A program made the position numbers and the translations under genes. DNA of 60,547 bases. Origin: CAWGCA01 sp963820955. Lineage in GTDB: Bacteria; Pseudomonadota; Gammaproteobacteria; Chromatiales; Chromatiaceae. Shown piece after piece: positions 1 through 7,371 of the stretch. Numbering within the stretch: the first letter of the stretch is position 1; every line of letters starts with the position of its first letter. The notes below the pieces were generated by a model, which saw only the letters and a list, made by a program, of their open reading frames with translations, did not search any database and was not told the DNA's origin. The stretch is from assembly GCA_963820955.1 (NCBI GenBank), contig CAWGCA010000021.1, forward strand, positions 1-60,547, in the 5' to 3' direction.

Positions 1-188
1 CCGCGGCCATCCAGACCCGGCAGCATCAGGTCCAGTACCACCAGATCGAAGCTACCTCGGCGAAATCGATTCAGTCCCTCAGCCCCATCGCCCAGGCTTT
101 CGGTCTCGCAGCCGATATCCTGCAGATGCAGTGCCACCAGCCGGGCGATATCCGGATCGTCCTCGATGATTAGAACCTGATAGGTCAT
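1..188 (-). CDS. Response regulator, receiver domain (partial)
   Basis: This is the first 62 residues of a two-component response regulator; the rest lies beyond the window edge. The N-terminus shows the receiver fold: a hydrophobic strand, the acidic pair at residues 10-11 (IIEDDPD), and the likely phospho-acceptor Asp53 in the context VLDLMLPG. OmpR/PhoB-family regulators start this way, but the output domain is not visible, so the family is inference. It is the third gene of an apparent operon after the spondin-domain and Met-rich genes, 67 bases behind the latter, and a GC-rich hairpin lies in that gap. A partner histidine kinase would be expected further downstream, outside the window. 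Confidence 0.88.
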   Translation of the reverse strand, partial: MTYQVLIIEDDPDIARLVALHLQDIGCETESLGDGAEGLNRFRRGSFDLVVLDLMLPGLDGR

Positions 189-227
189 GGGGATTGATCA
201 GCTGTTGATTGCAGGTATCGGCTGGAT

Positions 228-247
228 GCCCCCGGTTGCCCGGGGGC
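228..247. other. GC-rich intercistronic hairpin
   Basis: A perfect 8-bp stem (GCCCCCGG / CCGGGGGC) with a 4-base loop lies between the Met-rich protein gene and the response regulator gene. No T-run follows it on either strand, so it does not look like an intrinsic terminator. In this position it could set an mRNA processing or stability boundary that makes the secreted proteins more abundant than the regulator; that role is inferred. Confidence 0.5.
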
Positions 248-255
248 CTGCCCCG

Positions 256-534
256 TCAATGCATGGGTTTCTTCATTGGTTTCTCTGCGGTGTCTTGCCT
301 GGTATCCATCTTCGGTTTGTCCATAGTCTCATGCATCATCTGTCCTTGCGCTTCGGGCATCCCTTTATTCATACCCTTCATTTCCGGTCGATGTGAACTG
401 GAATCCATCTGCGACTTCTTCATCATCGCCCCGGTGCCCTCGTTCTTCATAGTATCGGCGCTGACCGGGGAGAGCGCAAAGAGTGAAAGCAGAAGCAAGC
501 CGGTGTTGCACAGGTTGGTAATGGTAGGTTGCAT
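256..534 (-). CDS. Small exported methionine-rich protein
   Basis: A 92-residue protein with a clear Sec-type signal peptide (hydrophobic LLLLSLFALSP stretch, likely cleavage after VSA near residue 26). The predicted mature part of about 66 residues has roughly 13 methionines, often paired or spaced as M-x-M or M-x2-3-M, plus several Lys and three His, no Cys, and ends in Met-His. Low-complexity Met-rich periplasmic peptides can bind copper(I) or silver, or act as sacrificial oxidant targets; neither is shown here. I do not recognise a named family. An AGGAG ribosome site overlaps the stop codon of the upstream spondin gene, so the two are probably translationally coupled. Confidence 0.75.
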   Translation of the reverse strand: MQPTITNLCNTGLLLLSLFALSPVSADTMKNEGTGAMMKKSQMDSSSHRPEMKGMNKGMPEAQGQMMHETMDKPKMDTRQDTAEKPMKKPMH

Positions 535-545
535 GATGTTTTCTC

Positions 546-1250
546 CTATTTGACATGGATGACGATGCGGGCCACCGGATTGAGCCAGCGGTGGATGCGG
601 CTGTCGAGGTCGCTGATGCCCCCGAGGGGGTCTGCGTCTCCCAGACTACTGGGATGGATATGGATGTGGTCGTTTTCAGCAGGACCGGCCGCCCCCAGGC
701 CGCCGCTTCCGCCGTTACCGCCCGGGTCGGCAGGGATTCCCGGTACACCCGGTTTGCCTCCGCCGTTAATAATCTCGTCGTTGGCCTCGGTGCCGGCGTC
801 GTAGCCCTCGAGGTAATAGGTATAGCTACCGTGGCGACGGGGTATGGACAGGGCATCGAGACCCACAAACCCGTCGTTGGTCGGCAGTAGCATGGCGGCA
901 ATGGAGAGGCGAGAGTTGCTGTGGCCGCGGACCTTCAGGCGGGCGGTGGTGGATTCGCCGGGGGCCAGCAGGCCGTCGGCTGGATTGTCCTTGTATACCC
1001 CGTCAACCGAATCCAGGATGTCGGTCAGGCCGGAGCTATCCCCCCCCTCGGCCAGGGCTTGAAGCTCGGCAGATGCTTCGGTGCCGACCTCGAACAGGTG
1101 GGTGTGACGATTGTGGGCCGCCACCAGCAGCGGGGTGAAATAGATGCCCGGGGTAAGATTGGTGATGTCGACCTGAATGTCGCGGGCCAGCGCCGGCGTT
1201 GCAACCAGCAGCGTGGCTGATAACAGGCCGGCTCCTATGAGTGATTTCAT
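546..1250 (-). CDS. Exported spondin-domain protein
   Basis: A 234-residue exported protein. Residues 1-22 are a signal peptide ending in ALA. The mature part matches bacterial Spondin_N proteins: an ITNLTPGIYFTPLLVAAH start, HLFEVGTEAS, and a later PARIVIHV strand at the C-terminus. A Gly/Pro-rich insert (about residues 165-190) interrupts the domain before the last strands. Family members are beta-sandwich secreted proteins of unknown bacterial function. An AGGAG ribosome site lies just upstream of the ATG. It is first in a minus-strand operon with the Met-rich protein and a response regulator. Identity as a spondin-domain protein is fairly sure; the role is unknown. Confidence 0.85.
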   Translation of the reverse strand: MKSLIGAGLLSATLLVATPALARDIQVDITNLTPGIYFTPLLVAAHNRHTHLFEVGTEASAELQALAEGGDSSGLTDILDSVDGVYKDNPADGLLAPGESTTARLKVRGHSNSRLSIAAMLLPTNDGFVGLDALSIPRRHGSYTYYLEGYDAGTEANDEIINGGGKPGVPGIPADPGGNGGSGGLGAAGPAENDHIHIHPSSLGDADPLGGISDLDSRIHRWLNPVARIVIHVK

Positions 1251-1280
1251 GGTTGTCTCCTTGTTTAAATGCTATCGGGT

Positions 1281-1295
1281 GAAACCGGTGGTTTC
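1281..1295. promoter_or_regulatory. Operator-like palindrome upstream of spondin gene
   Basis: The inverted repeat GAAACC-GGT-GGTTTC lies about 30 bases upstream of the spondin gene start, within the 258-base region between it and msrA. Position and symmetry fit an operator, or the arms of an ECF-type promoter region, but no consensus was matched. A related palindrome with the same GTGAAACCGGT half is found near 56963. I saw no other gene or clear RNA in this intergenic region. Confidence 0.3.
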
Positions 1296-1508
1296 AGTTA
1301 CAGATTTCAGCGCGGAGACTTCCCCTCGGCGTCACAGAATAATCACGAATTTCTAACAATTGTCCGGGATAACTTCGGCTTCCATACCCGCACCCCCGGC
1401 ACGGTTCTTGTGTCAGCGTCTAAATTCCCCTGGAAATTCAGTCTGGAATTCCTGTCGCACCTACCCCGATAATGGGAATCACACCAATGCGCGGCTGGAG
1501 ATCCAAAC

Positions 1509-2150
1509 ATGTTATTTATGCAGAAGAAGGCCCAGATGCCGACAGCGGACGAAGCACTGCCGGGTCGAACCGAGCCATTGCAGGTACCAGAACGGCACCA
1601 GGTGAACGGCAACCCGCTGCTGCCACCCTTTCCCAAGGGGATGGAAAAGGCGATGTTTGGGCTGGGCTGCTTCTGGGGTGCCGAGCGCTGTTTCTGGCAG
1701 ACCAAGGGGGTCTTCACCACCGCAGTGGGCTATGCCGGTGGTTTTACGCCCAATCCCAGCTACCAGGAGGTGTGCAGCGGGCTGACAGGACACAATGAGG
1801 TGGTGCTGGTGGTATTCGATCCCGACGTTATCGACTATCAGCAACTGTTGCAGTTGTTCTGGCAGTCCCACGATCCGACCCACGGAATGCGACAGGGCAA
1901 CGATCAGGGCACCCAGTATCGGTCCGGAATCTATACCTATTCCACAGCCCAGCAGCGGCAGGCGGAGGCATCGAAGGTGGGGTACCAGGCGGCGCTGACG
2001 GCGAGGGGATACAACGCCATTACCACCGAGATCCTGGAGGCGCCTGAGTTCTACTATGCCGAGTCCTATCACCAGCAGTACCTGGCAAAGAACCCTGCCG
2101 GCTACTGCGGTCTCGGCGGCACCGGTGTTGCCTGTCCGACTGGAGTGTGA
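1509..2150 (+). CDS. msrA: Peptide methionine sulfoxide reductase MsrA
   Basis: MsrA reduces the S-epimer of methionine sulfoxide in proteins and free methionine, using thioredoxin. The 213-residue product carries the catalytic motif GCFWGAE with Cys54, then GYAGG, the substrate-site HDPT and GTQYRSGIY motifs, and a YHQQYL tail near the end. A resolving Cys is likely the one in GYCGLGG. The length matches the long form of the family, with an N-terminal extension of about 45 residues and no signal peptide, so it is cytoplasmic. It is transcribed away from the spondin/Met-rich operon, an interesting neighbour for a Met-repair enzyme. The start could instead be Met10. Confidence 0.97.
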   Translation: MLFMQKKAQMPTADEALPGRTEPLQVPERHQVNGNPLLPPFPKGMEKAMFGLGCFWGAERCFWQTKGVFTTAVGYAGGFTPNPSYQEVCSGLTGHNEVVLVVFDPDVIDYQQLLQLFWQSHDPTHGMRQGNDQGTQYRSGIYTYSTAQQRQAEASKVGYQAALTARGYNAITTEILEAPEFYYAESYHQQYLAKNPAGYCGLGGTGVACPTGV

Positions 2151-2157
2151 GGGTTGG

Positions 2158-2490
2158 TCAGGCCAGGGTGCCGGTCTGGATCATGGCCATATAGCAGGCG
2201 GTGCCGCCAAAGATGCTCAGCAGGGGATTAGCTCGCCAGCGGTGGAGTGCGAGGGTGACCAGGGCGCCAACCAGTTCCCGGGCGCCGAAAGGGGGTACAA
2301 AGAGGTCTACTCCCTGCAGGCTGTAGAGCACCAGAATAGTCATGATGGCCGCTGGCAAATAGCGTCCAAGATAGTTGAGCAAGGGATGTTCGGCCCGATT
2401 GCGGAACAGCAGAAACGGCAACAGGCGGGTAAGGAAGGTGGCGCCGGTCATCGCCAGGATCACCGCGGAGAGATAGAGCGGATCACTCAT
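2158..2490 (-). CDS. azlD: AzlD family branched-chain amino acid transport subunit
   Basis: A small (110-residue) integral membrane protein with about four hydrophobic helices and the TFLTRLLPF motif typical of AzlD. AzlD pairs with AzlC to export branched-chain amino acids or their analogues. The chosen ATG overlaps the end of azlC by eight bases on the same strand, the usual coupled arrangement. Longer upstream reading is inside azlC and has no domain match, so the short start is preferred. Confidence 0.9.
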   Translation of the reverse strand: MSDPLYLSAVILAMTGATFLTRLLPFLLFRNRAEHPLLNYLGRYLPAAIMTILVLYSLQGVDLFVPPFGARELVGALVTLALHRWRANPLLSIFGGTACYMAMIQTGTLA

Positions 2491-3163
2491 GGTGGTCTGC
2501 CCGCAGGTGATAACGCCCAAGGAACAGTATGATCGAGAGGCTGATGGCGGTGAGCAGCATCTGGTCTTTGAACAGACTGAGGGCCAGCACGCCGCAGAGT
2601 GCGGCGGCGACAAAGGGGAAGATCTCCTGCAATCGATTCCACTGTTCCAGTACCAGCACCAGGAAAAGGGCAGTCAATGCGAAATCCATGCCCCGGGTAT
2701 CAATGGTCATTGCCGCGCCGGCGAGTGCTCCCAGGGTACAGCCCAATACCCAGTAACTCTGGTTGAGGGCGGTGATGGCGAGGTAGTAGTCGATCTGCCG
2801 GTCCGGCTCTGGCGCACTGGTGCTGGTAATCAGGGAGTAGGTCTCATCGGTCAGTCCGAATATCAGATAGGCCTTTTTCAGGCCTCGGGTGCGGTACCTG
2901 GATAGCACTGAGAGCCCGAAAAAGAGGTGGCGCGAGTTCAGAATCAGGGTGGAAACGGCGATCTCCAGAATTCCGGCCTGGGCGGCCAGCAGACCAACGG
3001 CCATGAATTGCGCGGCACCGGCGTAGACCAGCAGCCCCATCAGACTGGCGAAGTACCAGGGGTAACCCAGATCCTGAAACAGGATGCCGAAGGCGATGCC
3101 CAGGGGTACATAGCCGAATGCCACCGGCAGGGAAGCCCGGACGGCAGGAGTCAGTAGGGGCAA
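2483..3163 (-). CDS. azlC: AzlC family ABC-independent amino acid exporter
   Basis: A 226-residue membrane protein with several transmembrane helices and the AzlC signatures PVAFGYVPLGIAFG near the N-terminus and GLTDETYSL mid-protein. AzlC forms the large subunit of the AzlCD branched-chain amino acid exporter. The first codon is TTG, preceded by AGGAG nine bases upstream, which supports this start. It is the first gene of the azlCD pair; only 27 bases separate it from the SIMPL gene upstream, so all three may be co-transcribed. Confidence 0.93.
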   Translation of the reverse strand: MPLLTPAVRASLPVAFGYVPLGIAFGILFQDLGYPWYFASLMGLLVYAGAAQFMAVGLLAAQAGILEIAVSTLILNSRHLFFGLSVLSRYRTRGLKKAYLIFGLTDETYSLITSTSAPEPDRQIDYYLAITALNQSYWVLGCTLGALAGAAMTIDTRGMDFALTALFLVLVLEQWNRLQEIFPFVAAALCGVLALSLFKDQMLLTAISLSIILFLGRYHLRADHHE

Positions 3164-3190
3164 GGTCTTTCGCTCCTGCCGTGTCGCTAC

Positions 3191-3874
3191 TCAGGGCTTC
3201 AGTTCGATGGTGCCGTTGATTGTGACCTCCACCCGCTGACTGCCGGCCTCCAGGGTCGGTGCGGCCGCCTGCGCCTCCATTGCCATAGCGCGTACCTGCA
3301 TGGGCCTGGGGGTATGACCTTGGGTGTTGACGTTCATCTCTACCAGCCGATAGCCGGGGTGGCCGATCTCCGTGCTGATCATCTCCGCCCGCTGTTTGAA
3401 TCGGGCAATGGCCTGGGTGATCAGCCGGTCCTCGCTCTCTTTGCGCCGCTGAGGGGAAATGGCGTAGGAGATATTATCTACCCCCAGTTCCTGCTGCAGC
3501 ACCCCGATCAGCTTGCTCAAAGCGGCGGACTCCTGACTCTCCAGGCGGATCGACTGCCGCACCCGCCAGCCGGCCAGCGACTGTTTTCGGTAGATCGGAC
3601 TGGTCTGGTAGTCCAGCGTCTGTACCCGAATCGCGGGGTTCTTTTTCGCACGACCCACTGCCTGCTGGATGCGTTGATTGACCTCCTGGGCCAGGCTGCT
3701 GGGGTCATTGCCCTCCTGCTGTGCGGACATCACCGCCACCAGTGTGTCGTTGTCCACCTGCTGCTCGGTACTGACGGAGAGGTTGATGCGCTCGTAGGTC
3801 ATGGGGGAGTCTCCAGCGGTTGCATTGAGCAGGAACAGCGTGAACGGAAGGGCAGTGAGCAGTGGTTTTATCAT
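3191..3874 (-). CDS. SIMPL-domain (DUF541) exported protein
   Basis: A 227-residue protein with an N-terminal signal peptide (LLTALPFTLFLLNATAG) and a SIMPL/DUF541 domain over nearly the whole mature chain. Visible family marks are the INLSVSTEQQV start, LDYQTSPIY, a WRVRQSIRLES strand, and GYRLVEMNVNTQG. Members are periplasmic or outer-membrane-associated proteins of ill-defined function, some reported in oxidative stress. The start at the second ATG is chosen because AGGAG lies eight bases upstream and the signal peptide begins there; the longer frame would add 32 unlikely residues. Confidence 0.87.
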   Translation of the reverse strand: MIKPLLTALPFTLFLLNATAGDSPMTYERINLSVSTEQQVDNDTLVAVMSAQQEGNDPSSLAQEVNQRIQQAVGRAKKNPAIRVQTLDYQTSPIYRKQSLAGWRVRQSIRLESQESAALSKLIGVLQQELGVDNISYAISPQRRKESEDRLITQAIARFKQRAEMISTEIGHPGYRLVEMNVNTQGHTPRPMQVRAMAMEAQAAAPTLEAGSQRVEVTINGTIELKP

Positions 3875-4075
3875 GTTGTTGAACTCCTGTGGCAGAGCGC
3901 ACGGTAGTTTGGACTTGATTTCGGGTAATGGGTATCCCCGGCAGGCAGCTGTCGAACAGCGGAGTTTCACGCTTGCTGCCGGTGGTTAGACGCTTGATGG
4001 ACATGCTGATCGTCAGGACCGCAGAGGATGTTACTATCTGAACAGTATACCTAAAGAGGCCTCGACGGACTGCAC

Positions 4076-5152
4076 ATGAGCAGAGAGAACAAACCGGCGC
4101 CCCATGGCCGCGGGGCTGCCTCAAATCCCGCTAACCGCTATCACCTGCATCAGGTGGAGGCAACGGACGATGGCTGGGGCAGCCTGGAGCCGCCCCCACC
4201 TGCCTTGAAGACGACGCTGCAGGCGGATACCAGCCGCAGTGTGATCAGCAGAAATCAGTCACCGGATATCCCCTTCGACCGCTCGATCAACCCCTACCGC
4301 GGTTGTGAACACGGCTGCATCTACTGCTACGCGCGCCCCTCCCATGCCTGGCTGGATTTGTCACCGGGTCTCGACTTTGAAAGCCGGCTGTTGCATAAAC
4401 CCGAGGCCCCGGAGCTGCTGCGCGGTGAACTGTCGCAATCGGGCTACCGTTGTGCCCCGATCGCCCTTGGTGCCAACACCGACGTCTACCAACCGGTGGA
4501 GCGGGAGCAGCTGCTTACCCGCAGAATCCTTGAGGTCCTCGATGAGTATTCGCATCCGGTGATGCTGATCACCAAGTCTGCCCTGATAGAGCGTGACCTG
4601 GACATCCTTAGCCGCATGGCGCGGCATAACCTGGTCCAGGTCGCCATCTCCTTCAGCACCCTTGACTCGAACCTGGCTCGGCGCTTGGAGCCCCGGGCTG
4701 CCACGCCCAGGCGCCGGCTGGAAACCCTGAAGCGACTTGCCCAAGCGGGTGTGCCCACCGGGGTACTGGTGGCACCGATTATCCCGGTACTGACCGATGG
4801 CGAGCTGGAACGGATTCTACAAGGGGCGCGGGAAGCGGGAGGCGTGTTCTGCAGATACACCCTGTTGCGGCTGCCCGGGGAGGTGGCCGAGCTGTTCGAG
4901 GCCTGGCTGGAAGAACATGTTCCGGGGCAGGCCGGCCGGGTGATGAATCGATTGCGGGAGTGTCGGCAGGGTAGGGTCAATTCCAGCCGATTCAATGATC
5001 GCATGGGCGGCAGCGGAGACTATGCAGGGCTTATCGCTCAGCGATTCACGCTTGCCACCCGGCGTCTGGGATTCGCCGATGGACTGGAACTCTCCTGCCA
5101 GCGGTTTCGGTCACCCTTGGACGGGGGGCAGATGGATCTGTTCGTTTCATAA
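4076..5152 (+). CDS. PA0069-family radical SAM protein
   Basis: A 358-residue SplB-like radical SAM protein. The iron-sulfur cluster motif is C-x3-C-x2-C at Cys77, Cys81 and Cys84 (CEHGCIYCYARP). Downstream lie the GANTDVYQP, LITKSALIERD and VAISFSTLD motifs shared with spore photoproduct lyase relatives, although the family is widespread in non-spore-formers. The reaction catalysed is unknown. It is a single plus-strand gene between minus-strand neighbours, convergent with the EF-G gene 53 bases away. A TACT-N8-AGTA sequence and a TATACC box lie 25-45 bases upstream of the ATG but do not make a convincing promoter pair. Confidence 0.92.
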   Translation: MSRENKPAPHGRGAASNPANRYHLHQVEATDDGWGSLEPPPPALKTTLQADTSRSVISRNQSPDIPFDRSINPYRGCEHGCIYCYARPSHAWLDLSPGLDFESRLLHKPEAPELLRGELSQSGYRCAPIALGANTDVYQPVEREQLLTRRILEVLDEYSHPVMLITKSALIERDLDILSRMARHNLVQVAISFSTLDSNLARRLEPRAATPRRRLETLKRLAQAGVPTGVLVAPIIPVLTDGELERILQGAREAGGVFCRYTLLRLPGEVAELFEAWLEEHVPGQAGRVMNRLRECRQGRVNSSRFNDRMGGSGDYAGLIAQRFTLATRRLGFADGLELSCQRFRSPLDGGQMDLFVS

Positions 5153-5205
5153 CCCGGAGATTGCACTGGGTTAACAGGCCCTTGCAGGCAGTTTTCCCTG
5201 GCGCG

Positions 5206-7257
5206 TCACTCGGTATCGAAGCGCTCGAATATAGTGCTGTACTGGCCTCGGCCCTGGGTCATACTGCGCAGGTCGGTGGTGTACCCGAGCAGCTTGGCCA
5301 GTGCCACCTGGCAGGCGATGGTCGCCGTGTCCCCTTCCCGGGCGGTGTCCTGGATGAGTGCATGGCGGGCCTGCAGGTCGCCGAGAACGGCTCCCAGATT
5401 CTCTTCCGGCACGACTACTTCCGCCGACATGATCGGCTGCAGCAGGGCGGGTCCGGCCTCCGCAATCGCCTTGCGGGTGGCTCGGGACACAGCCGCATTC
5501 AATGCCTCCGGTGTCGAGGCGTGGCCGAAGAGTTCCACTTCCTCGACCCGCAGCTCCAGGTCCTCCAGCGCTGCGCCCTCGATAGGACCGCCCCCAAGGG
5601 CAAAGGTGACGCCTTGTTTCAGGGCCTCCCGTTGGGCTTCACTGAGATGGGAGCCTTCCGGCAGAATCCGAGGTTCCAGCAGAATCTTGATTCCCGCTTG
5701 TCGCTCAAGGGGGGCGACGCTGACGGTTACCCTTGCCTTCATCTCTTCCCCTTTGCCGCCCTGATCCAAGGTCGGTTGGAACAGTAGATCGACCCGCGCA
5801 TCGCGGGTCAGGGTCTCGCGCAGTGCGACGGCCGGGCGACCGGTGCGTACCGGCAGATGGAACTCCCTTTCCAGCCGCTCGACCAGGATCTGCAGGTGCA
5901 ATTCACCCATGCCGCTCAGGAGCCGCTGGCCGGTCTCGGGGTCTTCGCCAAATCTCAAGGTCGGATCCTCTTCCTTGAGCTTTTCCAGGGCATCGAGAAA
6001 CTTCTCCTCCAGGTCGGATGAGGCGGGCTCGATGGCAAGGCTCAGTACCGGTTCCTGGACCTCGATCCGTTCCAGTGACAACAGATGATCCGGATGGCAC
6101 AGGGTGTCTCCGGTGGTGGCGTGGCGCAGCCCCGCCAGCAGCACGATATCACCGGCGTGAGCCAGATCCAGGCGGCGCTTTTTGCCGGCATCCACATCGA
6201 AAATACGGGCGACATGCTCCTGCAGTACCCGTCCATCCGGTTTTTGGAAGGCCACCGGGTCTCCGGGTTTGAGCAGTCCTCGGTAGAGACGGGCAAAGAC
6301 GTGCCGGCGACCCTCCCACATCTGGATCTTGAAAGCGAGGGCAGCCAGCGCCCCGCTGTCCTTCATTTCCACCTTCTCCTCTTCACCGTCGTCCAGGAAG
6401 GCGGTGGATGGGGGGCGCTCAAGGGGGCAAGGCAGCAGTTTGACCACTGCGTCCAGCAGCGGTTGCACTCCCAGGTTGCGCAGGGCGGAGCCGCCGAAAC
6501 AGGGATAGAGCCGGCCATCCGCAGTGCCACGTTTCAGGGATTGCCAGATGTTTTCAGGAGCGGGCTCCTCTCCCGCCAGTACCATATCGGCCAAGTCGTC
6601 GTCGGTTTCGGCGATGCCCATCAGCAGGTTCTCCCGCAGTTCGGCAACCGAGCGCCAGATTTCATCCGGGCAAGGTTCGGTCGATAGCTGTTCTCCATGT
6701 TCACCGGCAAAACGAATCAGTGTTTTGTCGATCAAATGGACCACCGCTGACTGCGCCGGCAGGGGCAGGGTGACGGCCACCGGGTTTGCCTTCAGTCGTT
6801 TGCCAATACTGGTCAGGGACTTTACGAAATCTGCCCCTGGGCGGTCCATTTTATTCACGAAGAAGAGACAGGGGAGTTCGAATTTGGAACGCTGCCGCCA
6901 GACGGTCTCGGTCTGTGGCTCCACGCCACGCACACCATCCAGCACGATGACGCAGCCGTCCAGAATCCGCATGCTGCGTTCCACCTCGATGGTAAAGTCA
7001 ACATGCCCCGGGGTATCAACGATCTGGATCAGATGATCCTGCCAGTCGGCCTTGGTGACTGCGGAAGTGATGGTGATGCCGTGGCTCTGCTCCTCTGCCA
7101 TATAGTCCATGTGGGCAGCGCCATCGTGCACCTCCCCTATCTTGTACAGGGCTCCGGTATAGAACAGGATACGTTCGGTTAGCGTGGTTTTGCCGGCATC
7201 GATATGGGCGGCGATGCCGATGTTGCGTACGGTTTGTAGATCGTTTTTCTTAGCCAT
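5206..7257 (-). CDS. fusA: Elongation factor G paralogue (translational GTPase)
   Basis: A 683-residue EF-G-type GTPase, slightly shorter than the usual ~700. The GTP-binding motifs are present: AHIDAGKTT (17-25), DTPGH (81-85) and NKMD (135-138). EF-G domains II-V follow, ending near residue 675. The G2 switch reads SHGITI where canonical EF-G has RGITI, so the usual Arg is His. The gene stands alone rather than in the str operon with rpsL, rpsG and tufA, which suggests a second copy (EF-G2-like) that may serve recycling, stress or a ppGpp-resistant role. Whether a canonical fusA exists elsewhere cannot be seen. Confidence 0.88.
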   Translation of the reverse strand: MAKKNDLQTVRNIGIAAHIDAGKTTLTERILFYTGALYKIGEVHDGAAHMDYMAEEQSHGITITSAVTKADWQDHLIQIVDTPGHVDFTIEVERSMRILDGCVIVLDGVRGVEPQTETVWRQRSKFELPCLFFVNKMDRPGADFVKSLTSIGKRLKANPVAVTLPLPAQSAVVHLIDKTLIRFAGEHGEQLSTEPCPDEIWRSVAELRENLLMGIAETDDDLADMVLAGEEPAPENIWQSLKRGTADGRLYPCFGGSALRNLGVQPLLDAVVKLLPCPLERPPSTAFLDDGEEEKVEMKDSGALAALAFKIQMWEGRRHVFARLYRGLLKPGDPVAFQKPDGRVLQEHVARIFDVDAGKKRRLDLAHAGDIVLLAGLRHATTGDTLCHPDHLLSLERIEVQEPVLSLAIEPASSDLEEKFLDALEKLKEEDPTLRFGEDPETGQRLLSGMGELHLQILVERLEREFHLPVRTGRPAVALRETLTRDARVDLLFQPTLDQGGKGEEMKARVTVSVAPLERQAGIKILLEPRILPEGSHLSEAQREALKQGVTFALGGGPIEGAALEDLELRVEEVELFGHASTPEALNAAVSRATRKAIAEAGPALLQPIMSAEVVVPEENLGAVLGDLQARHALIQDTAREGDTATIACQVALAKLLGYTTDLRSMTQGRGQYSTIFERFDTE

Positions 7258-7371
7258 GACGAAAGGTCGGAGGTATCAGGTGAGGCATTCGATGCCGCCA
7301 AATCTTAACAGACTATTTGCTTGCCAGTGGGCGCGCATTAACCCAAATCAACTTATGAGCGTATTTATCTA

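Noticed and set aside
4032..4047. LexA-box-like TACT-N8-AGTA upstream of the radical SAM gene
   Set aside because: Spacing and the inner CTG...CAG bases do not fit the gammaproteobacterial LexA consensus.
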